From assembly GCA_036435485.1 (NCBI GenBank), contig CM071597.1, positions 54,605,881-54,669,880 of the forward strand: a stretch of DNA of 64,000 nt, in the 5' to 3' direction. How positions within the stretch are numbered: the stretch's first letter is position 1; every line of letters begins with the position of its first letter. The notes beneath the pieces are model-generated. The model was not told the DNA's origin and searched no databases. It saw only the letters and a program-made list of their open reading frames with translations. This document shows, one piece after another, positions 25,017 to 35,800 of the stretch. Origin of the DNA: Saposhnikovia divaricata. Taxonomy: Eukaryota > Streptophyta > Magnoliopsida > Apiales > Apiaceae. A program made the position numbers and the translations under genes.

Positions 25017-25538
25017 TGTTAGATATAATTGATGTAATGTTTCAGTGTTTAAGTGTAACAGTGAAATATCAGAGTTTAACTGGAAGGAAGTCAGAGTTTA
25101 GTAAAGTCTGACTGACAGAAGCTGGACAGAGTTAAGTAAAGTCTGTCTAGAAGCAGCGCGTACAAAGTCAACAGAAGATATTAGAGATCAATTTAAGATT
25201 GATATGGAAGCGAGATCTTTGGAGATTGGATAGCTATCAAAGAGATCGAGTTGACTTAGGAGACGTGTGACAATCTGTAATTGATATCATTGTATAGCTG
25301 ATTATTAGGAATATCAATTAGAGATTGTATCGAAGCTGTATTCTTATATATACAGATAGGTTAATCCTAGAAGGGTATCGAACAATAGAATTATTCATTC
25401 TTATTGTAACCTAACAGCTCTTTGTGATAGTTTACATCACGAAGAGGGTTTTTAATACCAGAAGATTTAAAGTGCATAATCATCTTAATTGTTATTCTCT
25501 CATCTAATATTGATTATTAGTGTGTATTCGGCCTAACA
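25017..25538 (+). repeat. 5' LTR of SIRE-B
   Basis: 522 bp, TGTTAG...CTAACA. It contains three CAGWGTTT octamers (25043, 25070, 25092), the reverse complement of the AAACWCTG motif scattered through the element interior. A TATATATA stretch near 25347 is a candidate TATA box. Confidence 0.95.
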
Positions 25539-25540
25539 AT

Positions 25541-25553
25541 TGGTATCAGAGCC
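25541..25553 (+). other. Primer binding site (initiator tRNA-Met) of SIRE-B
   Basis: TGGTATCAGAGCC two bases after the LTR matches the 3' end of plant initiator methionyl-tRNA, the usual minus-strand primer. The same core occurs at 8884, 10188 and 51135 in the other retroelements here. Confidence 0.9.
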
Positions 25554-25603
25554 ATATCTGTTAAACATTACAGTTTAAGATCCACACACAAACAGAAATC
25601 ATC

Positions 25604-27529
25604 ATGTCTGAAGTTCCACCTCCATCAGAGTATGAAAATGCTAAACCCACTGTTAGTCGATATGAGGCTATTAGGGTTCCTATTCTCAGGCCATCAGAAT
25701 ATCCCATCTGGAGGGTAAAGATGACCATGTTTCTGGAAGCTACAGATGTAGAATATCTTGACAGGATTAATGAAGGGCCACACCTGCCTACAAAGTTGGC
25801 TCCTGCTGTTACTGGTCAAGAAACCAAAATGATTCCTAAGGAGAAGAAGGATATGACTCCTGAAGATCTTTCATCCATTGCTAAGGATGCAAAGGTGAGG
25901 CATTTACTTCACAGTGCTTTGGATAATGTTATGTCCAACAAGGTTATTGGCTTGACTACTGCAAAAGAAATTTGGGATGCTCTTGAGGTTAGATGTCAGG
26001 GAACTCCTGCTATCAAGAAGAATAGGAGAAACATACTCACTCAGGAGTATGAACATTTTGAGGCTAAACCTAAAGAGACCATGACACAAACATTTGATAG
26101 ATTCTGTAAACTGTTGAATGATTTGTCATTGGTTGACAAAAAATATAATTTGGAAGATTTAAATCTAAAGTTTCTTCTGTCTCTACCTGAAAAGTTGGAT
26201 GTGAAAACTACCACTATTAGAGACAATTATGAACTTGATGAGACCCAAATTGATGAAATTTATGGGTTGCTCAAAACTCATGAATTGGAAATGGAACAGA
26301 GAAACAGGAGATTCAGCAAAAAGGCTAAGTCTGTTGCTCTTAAGGTTGAAGAGAAGCCTATGAAGAAAGAATCATCCAGGAGAAAAGCTAAAGGAAAGGC
26401 ACTAGCTGTACAGTCTGATAGTGAGTCACCAATGTCTGACAATGACTCAAACTCAGACGAATCATCTGATTCTGAGGATGATGAAGAAGAGATAATGCAG
26501 ATGGCTGCCTTGATGGTGAAGACGTTCAAGAAAATGGGCTTCAAGAATTTCAAGAAGGGAAAGAATTTCTCCAGGAATGTTTCCAATTCTGACAAGAAAA
26601 GCTTCAAGAAGTCTGATAAGAGAGATTCAAGGGGGAAGAAAGACAAGTCTGAAATCCAATGCTACAAGTGTAAGGAGATGGGCCACTTTGCTCCTGAGTG
26701 CAAGAAAGGTAAAACTGAAAAAGCACTCTACACTAAAGGCAGAAATTGGGCAGACACTTCAGATTCTGATGAAGAAATGAACTATGCTCTCATGGCTACT
26801 ACTGAATCAGAAACTTCTGAAAATCAGGTACCTCTAACTACCTATGCTTATAATATTGATGACATTTCCCAATTAAGAATTTATCTTAAGTCATTGCATA
26901 TAAGTTATAGGGATCAGACTTTAGAGAATGAGAGGATTAAATCTGAGAATTCTGAACTCAAAGAGAGAAATAAAATTGTTGAAGAAAAGCTAAAAATTAT
27001 GCAACAAGTTCAGAAAGAGAGAGATGATACTGTTTCTATAGAACAGGATTTGCTTCAGAAATATAAACAACTAGAATCTGAGTTGGAGGAAGCAAATAAG
27101 AAAATTAGGACTTGGACTAATTCTGGAAAGGACACTCAACAGGTTTTTCAAACAGACACTGTTGGTCTAGGTTATAATGAGGGAGATGAACTTAGATTTC
27201 AAAGTCAAGTTAAAATCAGACCTCATTTTGTACATGGAGCCAGTAAATTTTTGTCTGATAATGAAAAAGAAACTGTTAAGGTCAAATCAGTAAAAACTTG
27301 TGCTAAACAAGTTAATATTGGTTTGATGACAGATAAACAACTCAAACATAAACTGAAGGAGTTAAAATCTGTTAAGAAACAGGGAGTGTCAAATAAGAAC
27401 AGAAATGGAAAAGTAGGCATCACTTCAGGAAATAAACCAATGCTTTCTAGTTATGCTCCAAGAAAGACATGTCATAACTGTGGTAGTACTAAGCATCTTG
27501 CAAATTTCTGCAAGAAAAACAAAATATAA
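25604..27529 (+). CDS. Gag of SIRE-B
   Basis: ATG at 25604, 641 codons. The N-terminal part (about residues 20-230) is a Copia-type retrotran_gag domain (PILRPSEYPIWRVKM, then EIWDALEVRCQG). A serine/acid-rich linker follows (DSESPMSDNDSNSDESSDSE, about 268-292), then a first CCHC knuckle CYKCKEMGHFAPEC, a long coiled-coil-like region (about 415-520, with ERIKSENSELKERNK) and a second CCHC CHNCGSTKHLANFC near the end. Large gags with extra coiled coil and zinc knuckles are typical of SIRE elements. The ORF is open, but its stop at 27527 results from a frameshift: the next frame continues the tail. Confidence 0.9.
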   Translation: MSEVPPPSEYENAKPTVSRYEAIRVPILRPSEYPIWRVKMTMFLEATDVEYLDRINEGPHLPTKLAPAVTGQETKMIPKEKKDMTPEDLSSIAKDAKVRHLLHSALDNVMSNKVIGLTTAKEIWDALEVRCQGTPAIKKNRRNILTQEYEHFEAKPKETMTQTFDRFCKLLNDLSLVDKKYNLEDLNLKFLLSLPEKLDVKTTTIRDNYELDETQIDEIYGLLKTHELEMEQRNRRFSKKAKSVALKVEEKPMKKESSRRKAKGKALAVQSDSESPMSDNDSNSDESSDSEDDEEEIMQMAALMVKTFKKMGFKNFKKGKNFSRNVSNSDKKSFKKSDKRDSRGKKDKSEIQCYKCKEMGHFAPECKKGKTEKALYTKGRNWADTSDSDEEMNYALMATTESETSENQVPLTTYAYNIDDISQLRIYLKSLHISYRDQTLENERIKSENSELKERNKIVEEKLKIMQQVQKERDDTVSIEQDLLQKYKQLESELEEANKKIRTWTNSGKDTQQVFQTDTVGLGYNEGDELRFQSQVKIRPHFVHGASKFLSDNEKETVKVKSVKTCAKQVNIGLMTDKQLKHKLKELKSVKKQGVSNKNRNGKVGITSGNKPMLSSYAPRKTCHNCGSTKHLANFCKKNKI

Positions 27530-27841
27530 ATTCTTTACCTTCCAAGTCTGAGGTAAAGAAGGATTTTGCTAGAACTAAGCCACAGACTTTATGCACACAC
27601 TGTGGAAGCACTTGGCATTCCATTTATACTTGCAGAGAGTATCATGCTATCTATCATAATTACTATGAACTGAAACCCAATCTGAAATGGGTTAAAGTTA
27701 ATACTGCAAGTGTAAATTCTGATATTGTTAGCTCAAACTCTGATAATGTTAATTCTGCTGCTAAAGCTAACAAAGTTAAGAATGTCAAAGGATCCAAGCA
27801 AGTCTGGATCCTTAAATCTAACCCTCAGTAATTGCTTGTGA
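27530..27841 (+). pseudogene. Frame-shifted tail of SIRE-B gag and gag-pol junction
   Basis: In another frame the stretch encodes a third CCHC knuckle (CTHCGSTWHSIYTC, about 27595-27640), a linker, and KQVWILKSNPQ followed by TAA at 27829-27831. Seventeen bases later comes CAGGGCAA, where the protease frame starts. The same arrangement (gag stop, about 20 nt, TTGCAGGGCAA) is seen in SIRE-A at about 62490-62467. Confidence 0.7.
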
Positions 27842-30800
27842 TTGCAGGGCAATAGGGAGGCAACCCTAGTCGTGGACAGTGGATGCTCAGGACACATGAC
27901 TGGAAATAAAGCCCTGCTATCAGACTATGAGGAGAAGGCTGGCCCAAAAGTTTCCTATGGTGATGGCAATGTAGGAAGAACATTGGGATATGGCAATATT
28001 AATCTTGGAAATGTCATCATCACCAATGTAGCTCATGTCCCAGGACTCAAGCATGACTTGCTATCTGTGAGTCAAATCTGTGACAAGGGATGTCATGTAG
28101 ATTTTCAACCTGAATATTGTGAAGTTATCAGCAAATCTACAGGAAAGGTTGTTCTAGTTGGTCATAGGCAAAACAACATTTATGAAATCAAGCTCTTAAT
28201 AGACTCTGTTGGAAAAGCTGTTTGCCTGTCTACAAGAATGTCTAGTGAAGAGAGTTGAAAGTGGCACAAGAAACTCTCACATTTGAACTTGAACAACATC
28301 AATGAATTGATCAGAAAGGATCTTGTAAGTGGACTCCCAAAAGCTCTGTTAAATGTTGATAGCCTATGTGATTCATGTCAAAAGGCCAAGCAAAGGAAGT
28401 CATCTTTCAAGAGCAAGACAGAATTTTCAATCACTGATCCTTATCATCTTCTGCATGTTGATCTCTTTGGTCCAGTAAATGTTATGTCTATAGCAAGGAA
28501 GAAATATGCTTTAGTCATTGTTGATGAATACACTAGATTCACTTGGGTGTATTTTCTAGCAAAGAAGGACGAAACTACATTAACTCTGATGGAGCATGTG
28601 AAGCTTCTGAACAAAGGATCAAGTAACAAAGTCAGAATCATCAGAAGTGATAATGGAACTGAGTTCAGGAATGCAACAATGGAAGAATTCTGCAAGAACA
28701 ATGGAGTGAAGCAAGAATTTTCAGCACCTGGTACACCACAACAAAATGGTGTAGTTGAAAGGAAAAATAGAACCTTGATAGAAGCTGCCAGAACTATGCT
28801 TGATGAAGCAAAATTGCCAACTTATTTCTGGGCAGAAGCTGTTCAAACTGCTTGTTTTACTCAAAATGCTACACTGATCAATAAGCATGGAAAGACACCA
28901 TATGAGATGGTGAAGAAAAAGAAGCCTAACCTGAAATACTTTCATATTTTCGGGTGCAAATGCTTTGTTTTGAAGACTCATCCTGGACAGCTGACTAAAT
29001 TCGAGTTAAAAGCAGATGAAGGGATTTTTGTTGGCTATCCACTGTCAACAAAGGCATACAGAGTTTATAATCTGAGAACAAGAGTGGTTATGGAGTCCAT
29101 TCATGTGTCATTTGATGACAAGAAAATAACTGGACTTGAAGATGTGGATGAACATGATCAACTTCGTTTTGAAAATGAAGATTTATTCTCTGATGAGATA
29201 AACTCTGATGAAGCTGAATCAACAAACACTGTCGAAGTATACTCTGAGCCTCTACTGGTGAATACTGAAGAAATTACTCAGCCCCAGCAAAGGAGAGAAC
29301 CAGTTGAGGGGGAGCATGATCAAAATGATGACTCAAACACTGAAAACGAGTCACATGGTGAATCTGGATCAGACACTGTTGAGTCAAACGCTGATGGCTC
29401 AAACACTATTGACGCAAACTCTGAAAGCTCAAACACTGACAGTTCAAACTCTGAGCAGTCGAATTCAGGGGGAGCTTCAGAAAATGAACAGAGACAACAA
29501 AACAATCAGGAGAACATTGATCGAGGGGGAGGATCAACAATTGAAAGAAGTCATTTACCTTCATCTAGGAAATGGACAGAATCTCATACACCTGATTTAA
29601 TTATTGGAGATCCAGATGCCACAGTAAAGACAAGGAGTGCAACAACTAATGAATGTCTGTTTCATGCATTCCTTTCTCAAACAGAACCAAAGAAAGTTGA
29701 GGAAGCTCTTCAAGATGCTGACTGGATAACAGTAATGCAGGAGGAGTTAAATGAATTTAAAAGAAATGAAGTCTGGACACTTGTACCTAGACCAAAGAAC
29801 AGATCTGTTGTTGGTACAAGATGGGTTTTCAGAAACAAAACTGACAGTGAGGGTGTAATCACAAGAAATAAGGCTAGATTAGTGGCAAAAGGCTATTCTC
29901 AGCAGGAAGGAATAGACTATGATGAGACTTTTGCTCCAGCTGTAAGATTGGAAGCGATAAGAATTTTTCTAGCATATGCCTCTCACAAGAAATTCAAAGT
30001 ATGTCAGATGGATGTGAAAAGTGCTTTTCTCAATGGAAAGCTAGAAGAGGAGGTGTTTGTGGAGCAACCTCCAGGTTTTGTGGACCCCAAATATCCAGAT
30101 TATGTCTACAGGCTAGATAAGGCATTATATGGACTTAAGCAGGCACCAAGAGCATGGTATGAGACACTTGCTCAATTTCTTCTAGAAAGTGGATTCAACA
30201 GAGGTACAATTGACAAAACTCTGTTTTATTTCAATCAAGGGAGTGACCTCCTTCTAGTTCAGATTTATGTTGACATAATTTTTGGGTCTACAAATAATAA
30301 ACTATATGAAAAGTTTGCCATGCTCATGCATTAAAGGTATCAAATGAGCATGACGGGAGAGATTAGCTATTTTCTAGGCTTACAGGTGAAGCAAACAGAT
30401 GATGGAATTTTTATTAATCAAGCAAAATATACCAGAAATCTCCTCAAGAAATTTGGTATGCTTGAATGCTCATCTGCAACTACTCTCATGGCAACAGCAA
30501 CAAATTGGACAAAGACACAGGAGCACAAGTGGATATGACAAATTACATAGGCATGATAGGGTCTCTTCTTTATCTGACTGCAAGCAGACCTGACATCATG
30601 TATGCCACCTGTCTTTGTGCAAGGTTTCAGGCAGATCCTAGAGAACCACATCTAACAGCTGTGAAGAGAATTTTCAAGTATCTAAAGGGCACCATTACTC
30701 TGGGCTTATGGTATCCAAGGGAAACAGACTTCAAGCTAGTTGGTTACTCAGATGCAGACTTTGCAGGTTGCAAGGTAGACAGAAAAAGCACAAGTGGGAG

Positions 30801-31206
30801 CTGTCAATTTCTGGGTGACAGACTGGTCTCATGGTACAGCAAGAAGCAGAAATCAATTTCTACTTCAACAGCTGAGGCAGAGTATATTGCAGCTGGTAGC
30901 TGTTGTGCACAGATTTTGTGGATGAAGAATCAATTGCTGGATTATGGATTGAGGTACAGTAAAATTCCTATTTACTGTGATAACCAAAGTGCTATTGCTA
31001 TGACAGGTAATCCAGTACAGCACTCTATGACCAAGCACATCAGCATAAGGTACCATTTTATCAGAGAGCATGTGGAAGAATGAGACATTGAACTGCATTT
31101 TGTGTCTACAGACCAACAGCTAGCAGACATCATCACCAAGCCATTGAGTGAGGCAACGTTCACAAAGCTGGTAAATGAGTTAGGAATGATCTCTGGTTTC
31201 GACTAG
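27842..31206 (+). pseudogene. Pol of SIRE-B (protease, integrase, RT, RNase H), broken
   Basis: The domain order is Copia-like. Protease active site VVDSGCSGHMTG (about 27870). GAG-pre-integrase HHCC zinc finger (WHKKLSHLN ... CDSCQKAK). Integrase D,D,E residues in HVDLFGPV, IRSDNGTEF and NGVVERKNRT. RT from about 29760, with QMDVKSAFLNG and LYGLKQAPRAW. RNase H with YSDADFAG, STAEAEY and YCDNQSA, ending at a TAG at 31204. Lesions: TGA at 28256, TAA at about 30332, a one-base deletion near 30503, TGA at 31081. The RT catalytic YVDD has lost one Asp (YVD-IIFG at 30266-30280) by a three-base deletion. Enzymatically dead, although its LTRs are young. Confidence 0.9.
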
Positions 31207-33231
31207 AGAAAGTGGTTAGACTCAAAACTTCATTTTTCCTCAAACTCTGTTCCGCATACTCTGTTTGTTAAACACTGTCTGTCATACTCTGTCTGTCAAA
31301 CACTGTTTCCATATACTGTTGGTTAAACTCCGATACTGTCATTGTGTGAACATTACACCTATGAAGAAATTGTATGCAGCATATTCTCAGTAATTAATCA
31401 TGCATTCTTCTGAATTATTTGTGATTAAATCTTAGACTGTGCAGACAAATTTACACTGCATAATACTGTCCTGCTATTTTTAGCATCTCTTAGTTTATTT
31501 ATCCTAAACTCTGAATCTGTAAATACTGTCTGCATTGCCTCTCATAAAACAAACTCTGTTTTAAATGACACTGTGTAAATAATTAGAAGGACATGAATAT
31601 ATGTATACTGATTTGATTTATATGCTTTAGATACAAGCAACTGTATTATAGAGATTTTTTAATTGGGATTCATCTAATTACAAACCTAGTGAGCTTTTGA
31701 GCCATATTGCATATCTTTTGCAATTTATTCATTTGCTTGAGTGTTCACAGCTTAGTTGCATTGCTAGCAGTTGCTTGAAATCTTTCCTGAAATGCATGAC
31801 ATTATATTCTGATAAAATGATAAAGGCAGTAGGTTACACCACATAATTCCCATATTTACCAAACACTGTTTACATGATCCATTAGTTAACCCATTGAGCC
31901 TAATCATATTTTTCGGTGACACACCATATTACTACCTATAAACCTTTTTTTTTGTATTGGCCAATCAGTAAATTTGAACCCAAATTGTCAAAGGCTAGTA
32001 CTGTACAAAAGGAGTAATAAGGTGAAGGGTTATTAATCTTTAAGAAAGGGCATTCATTTATGATTTGAGATTGTGTACCTAATAGTTGACTAGTGCAATA
32101 AATTACAAAGGATCAGTATATCTTGCGTTACTATATGTTATTTAGCTCTCTATACATAAAAAAAAATATAGAGAGCATATTATTGTCTGATCCTTGTTTT
32201 AGAGTCAACTAGTTGAGGTCAATAAATTGGATGGTATAAGGATGTCACTTGCTAGCTTTTGATATTAACCTGTTTTAGCCTTCTTTGACATACCTTGTCC
32301 CAAGCCTGCATTACAACCCAATAAAGACCTTTTGATTATCATTTGTAATGTATATTGTGTTCAAAGTTAGATTAATATCAAATGTCAAGCATGCTTCTGA
32401 TGTTGTTGATTCTGAGTGATATACTTACCTGTTCTTGAGTGATATTTTCATTGAGTGAAAGGTGAGTCCTTATTAATTTCCTAAATCCCAAGAAATTTCT
32501 CGAAAATGCATACTTGTACATTTAACATGTTTATCAACTTATTTCTGCATTTGACATGGACTTTTGTGATTTTATACACTGTCAATAAATACTAGCAGTT
32601 GACTATAAGAGTTTGTGCAGACAGGGTTTACTCATTTATTTTATGGATTTTATAAAATATTAGATGCTTTAAATACTGTTTCGGTAAACTCTGCTACACA
32701 CACATATATTTGCACACCTGCACAGTTTTTGAGGAAGTCATGATAATAAGGTTGAATAATTGATAAACACTGTTGGATTTTATGAATTATTCGGAGGTAC
32801 AAATTTTTGTTCATGATAATTGATTTATTTGGAGTATTTCGGAAATCGTTTCATATTATTGCCGACTGTTATTTGGTAATGGGGAGTTAATCTTGGCATT
32901 GGAAACAGCAGAGAGAAGGTTGTGAGGAGTTAAAGATATGAGAGTGAATGGTAATCATTAACTGTTTTTACGGCGCATGCGGTTTAACTGCACCAATGCA
33001 TGTGTGCCACGTGTCCCACTCACACATTTCACAAGAGAACTGCTGTGTGCCTTAATGATTAAAACTCTTGAGTTTTTATTTTTTTATTACTTCTCTAATC
33101 TTTTGACACACAACGGTTCACTTATTCACTTAATCGATTTTCACTTTGCACACATCTACACTCTGTTCTCTTGCATTCTAACTCCCACATTTCATCAAAC
33201 ACCTTACCTGCTTACTCTTTTCTTACTCAAA
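31207..33231 (+). other. Leader between pol and post-pol ORF of SIRE-B, motif-rich
   Basis: About 2 kb, AT-rich, no gene. It contains repeated AAACTCTG/AAACACTG octamers, all in the same orientation (about 31242, 31270, 31298, 31505, 31551, 31861, 32686, 32765). In SIRE elements this interval would hold the promoter or splice acceptor for the post-pol ORF; no specific site can be assigned. Confidence 0.6.
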
Positions 33232-33780
33232 ATGGCAAATAAACTGTTTCATGATAATGGATTGGCATATCCTACTAATAACTTTGCTGCACCTTTGAGT
33301 ACAGATGTTTCTCCTGCTGATTTCCATGTGATTCAAAACTTTCTGAGAGATTCCGAGATTGGCACAGCTCTCACTTCTCCACAACATCTGTATGGCACTC
33401 AGATTGCCTATTTTTGGCATCATTCCAGTTATGATGATGGAGAAAATGGCACTCCGTCTATCACTTTCACTCCTCCAGAGAACAATTTTGTTATTACTCC
33501 AAGGACAGTGAATGAGGTTCTTGGTTTCGAGACATACACTTCTCATGATATTGTGACTGATGTGAACTTGAGGACGATGCTCACAGAGATTGGGTATGTT
33601 GGTTCAATGGACAAGCTTGGGTCCATTACACGCCCAAAATTGCGCAAGGAGTGGAACTTTTTCTTTGACTCTATCACACGGGCGTTTGGCAACAAAATAA
33701 CCAATTGGGATGCTATTCCAATTGACAGTCTTCAGATGGGGTACTCTATTCTTTACGGTACTACTTTCGATTTTGGTACT
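33232..33780 (+). pseudogene. SIRE-B post-pol ORF, N-terminal part
   Basis: ATG at 33232 (MANKLFHDNGLAYPTNN) in good context, with an upstream AT-rich leader. The 183 codons resemble the 'putative plant transposon protein' domain found after pol in many eudicot SIRE-like elements (FVITPRTVNEVLGF, LRKEWNFFFDSI, LQMGYSILYGT). The frame is interrupted exactly after a GGT-ACT codon pair by the 5.1 kb solo LTR; removing the LTR and one target-duplication copy keeps the phase (next coding base 38888). Role unknown; an envelope-like or chromatin role has been suggested for such ORFs, but nothing here proves it. Confidence 0.75.
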
Positions 33781-35049
33781 TGTAACACCCCCAGATCCGG
33801 GGTCCGGGATCCGGTGGTTACGGTTTCCAATTCTATCCACAACAATTGAACTTTCCTTAACATAAAATAAATTACGTCTCTATAACCCAACCCAACAATA
33901 TAAAACACACCCGTTATAGTCCCAGAGATGAAATCAGAGTAACAATCAAATTTTTATTAATCACATTATGAGTTCTTACAATCCAATAGAATTTCAACAT
34001 AAATACATACTCTTTGCCATCCATTTACATAAGTCATACTAGACCATATTCTTGGTACTGAAAGAATAAATATACCCTACCAATAGCTTCTTCTTCAGCT
34101 CTGGTAGTCTCATCGTCCTCGCCCGCGTCGAATGCGCCTTGTGCGAGTCATCTGGTCTAGCTGTTGTTGTGATATAATAATAAAGCAAGGGTGAGCAATA
34201 GCCCACCAACAATAATATATAACTGAACGATAATGTATAACAGTTCAAAAGTATCTTTCAAACCATATGCCATGCATTTACGGAAATGATGCCAGTATAA
34301 TATGAACGATGAAGTTACAAGGTAACTTAAAGTATTTGTTTATAGAAATATCTGCTACATCAAAGTAAGCGAGATATTCTTATTGTTATTAAGAAGAGGA
34401 GTTTGCAAGAAAAGGTTGCAATTCCAGTTATGACCCTTTTCCAACTCTGCCAACAGTAATCATGTTGCAGGAAATAAATAAATTTGGATGATGAACCAAT
34501 GATGGAGTATTCACCGCGCCCGCTGTTCCAATCTTGATGATCAGTCGAGATCGTACAGCTCAATTTAGATTTACTACCGGTAGAAGGAAGAACTGACGGC
34601 TTTACTTGTATACCGCCTTACTAGCTCTCCCCGGCCAACGGTTGGGCCAAAGGGGATGGACCGACGCTACTCGGCCTCTTACACGACTCCTAGTTCAAAT
34701 ATAATTCATGATTCTGAATGTAACGTTCGTCCCCCTTTCCCCAAGTATAATACTTGTTGATAAGACTCCACAAAGTAGTCGTATCTAGTTGGAAAGGAAA
34801 ATTTACCAATAACTCCCAAGCTATTACTTGGTAACGGATATCAACTTGTTCCAGTAATCTTACCCCTCGAAAGATGAGAAGGTAAGCAACGACTTAATAA
34901 GTCAACAGCACCCGAGTTGCGGGTGAAGGGAATACTTTATGACCGGGAAGTCGACAAGATAAATAACATTTTCCAAGTAAGGTTCTCTTATTATTAAGGA
35001 GATAGACTCAAAGAAGAATGATGTCTGAGAACCTTTCTTGATATAAGAT

Positions 35050-35800
35050 TAATAATAATATGACTCCGAGATATTTTCTGTAATAATCGAGGAAGATAAA
35101 CCTTATCGAGATTATTTTAAGTATGGAATAAATATTCAGAGAATATTTATTGAGTTAAAATATTTAAAGAATATTTGGGAATATGAAAGAATATCTTTAA
35201 TCAGAGTATTTCTCAAAATAATCCCTGAAGAAATATCAGGAGAATATTTATTGAATAAATAAATATTTAAATGAATATTCAAAACAATATTCATTAATTA
35301 ATAAGACCTGAAAAGAATATTTAAGGTAATGTTCATAATTAATTAGGAATTTAAATGAATATTCAAAAGTAATATTCATTTAATGAATAATATCCTAAAT
35401 GAATATCAAGTAATATTCATTTAGTAATCCAAGCCTTAAGGAATATTCGAGATAATATTCGATAATTAAATCAAGCTTCAGATGAATATTAAAATAATAT
35501 TCATCAAGTATTTAATATCTTAAATGAATATTCAAAAGTAACATTTGTTTAATAAAATAATATTCTAAAAGAATATCCAAATAATATTCATTCAGTAGTC
35601 TCATTTTTAGAAGAATATTCGAAATAATAATCGATAATCAAATCGACTCTGAATGAATATTGAGAAATATTATTCGTCGAATGATTACGTTCGAATAATT
35701 ATTTGAAGTAAGGATCATTAAAACAAATAATCTCGAACGAATATTCAAATAATATTCGTCGCCTGAATAATAGAAAATATTTACTTAAATATTTTCCTCC
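35050..35800. repeat. AT-rich array of GAATATT/AATATTC units in the solo LTR
   Basis: Imperfect units of roughly 45-65 bp, each with an AAATGAATATTCAAA.TAATATTCATT-like core. GAATATTC is self-complementary, so the array can form many small hairpins. It may act as a regulatory or nucleosome-positioning region of the LTR; that is inference. Confidence 0.6.

Noticed and set aside
32977..33231. Earlier start for the SIRE-B post-pol ORF at 32977
   Set aside because: The upstream part has no similarity to the SIRE-A protein, whereas the ATG at 33232 starts MAN as in SIRE-A (46121).
35050..35800. CRISPR-like array
   Set aside because: Units are degenerate, AT-rich and unevenly spaced, and the window is a plant nuclear genome.
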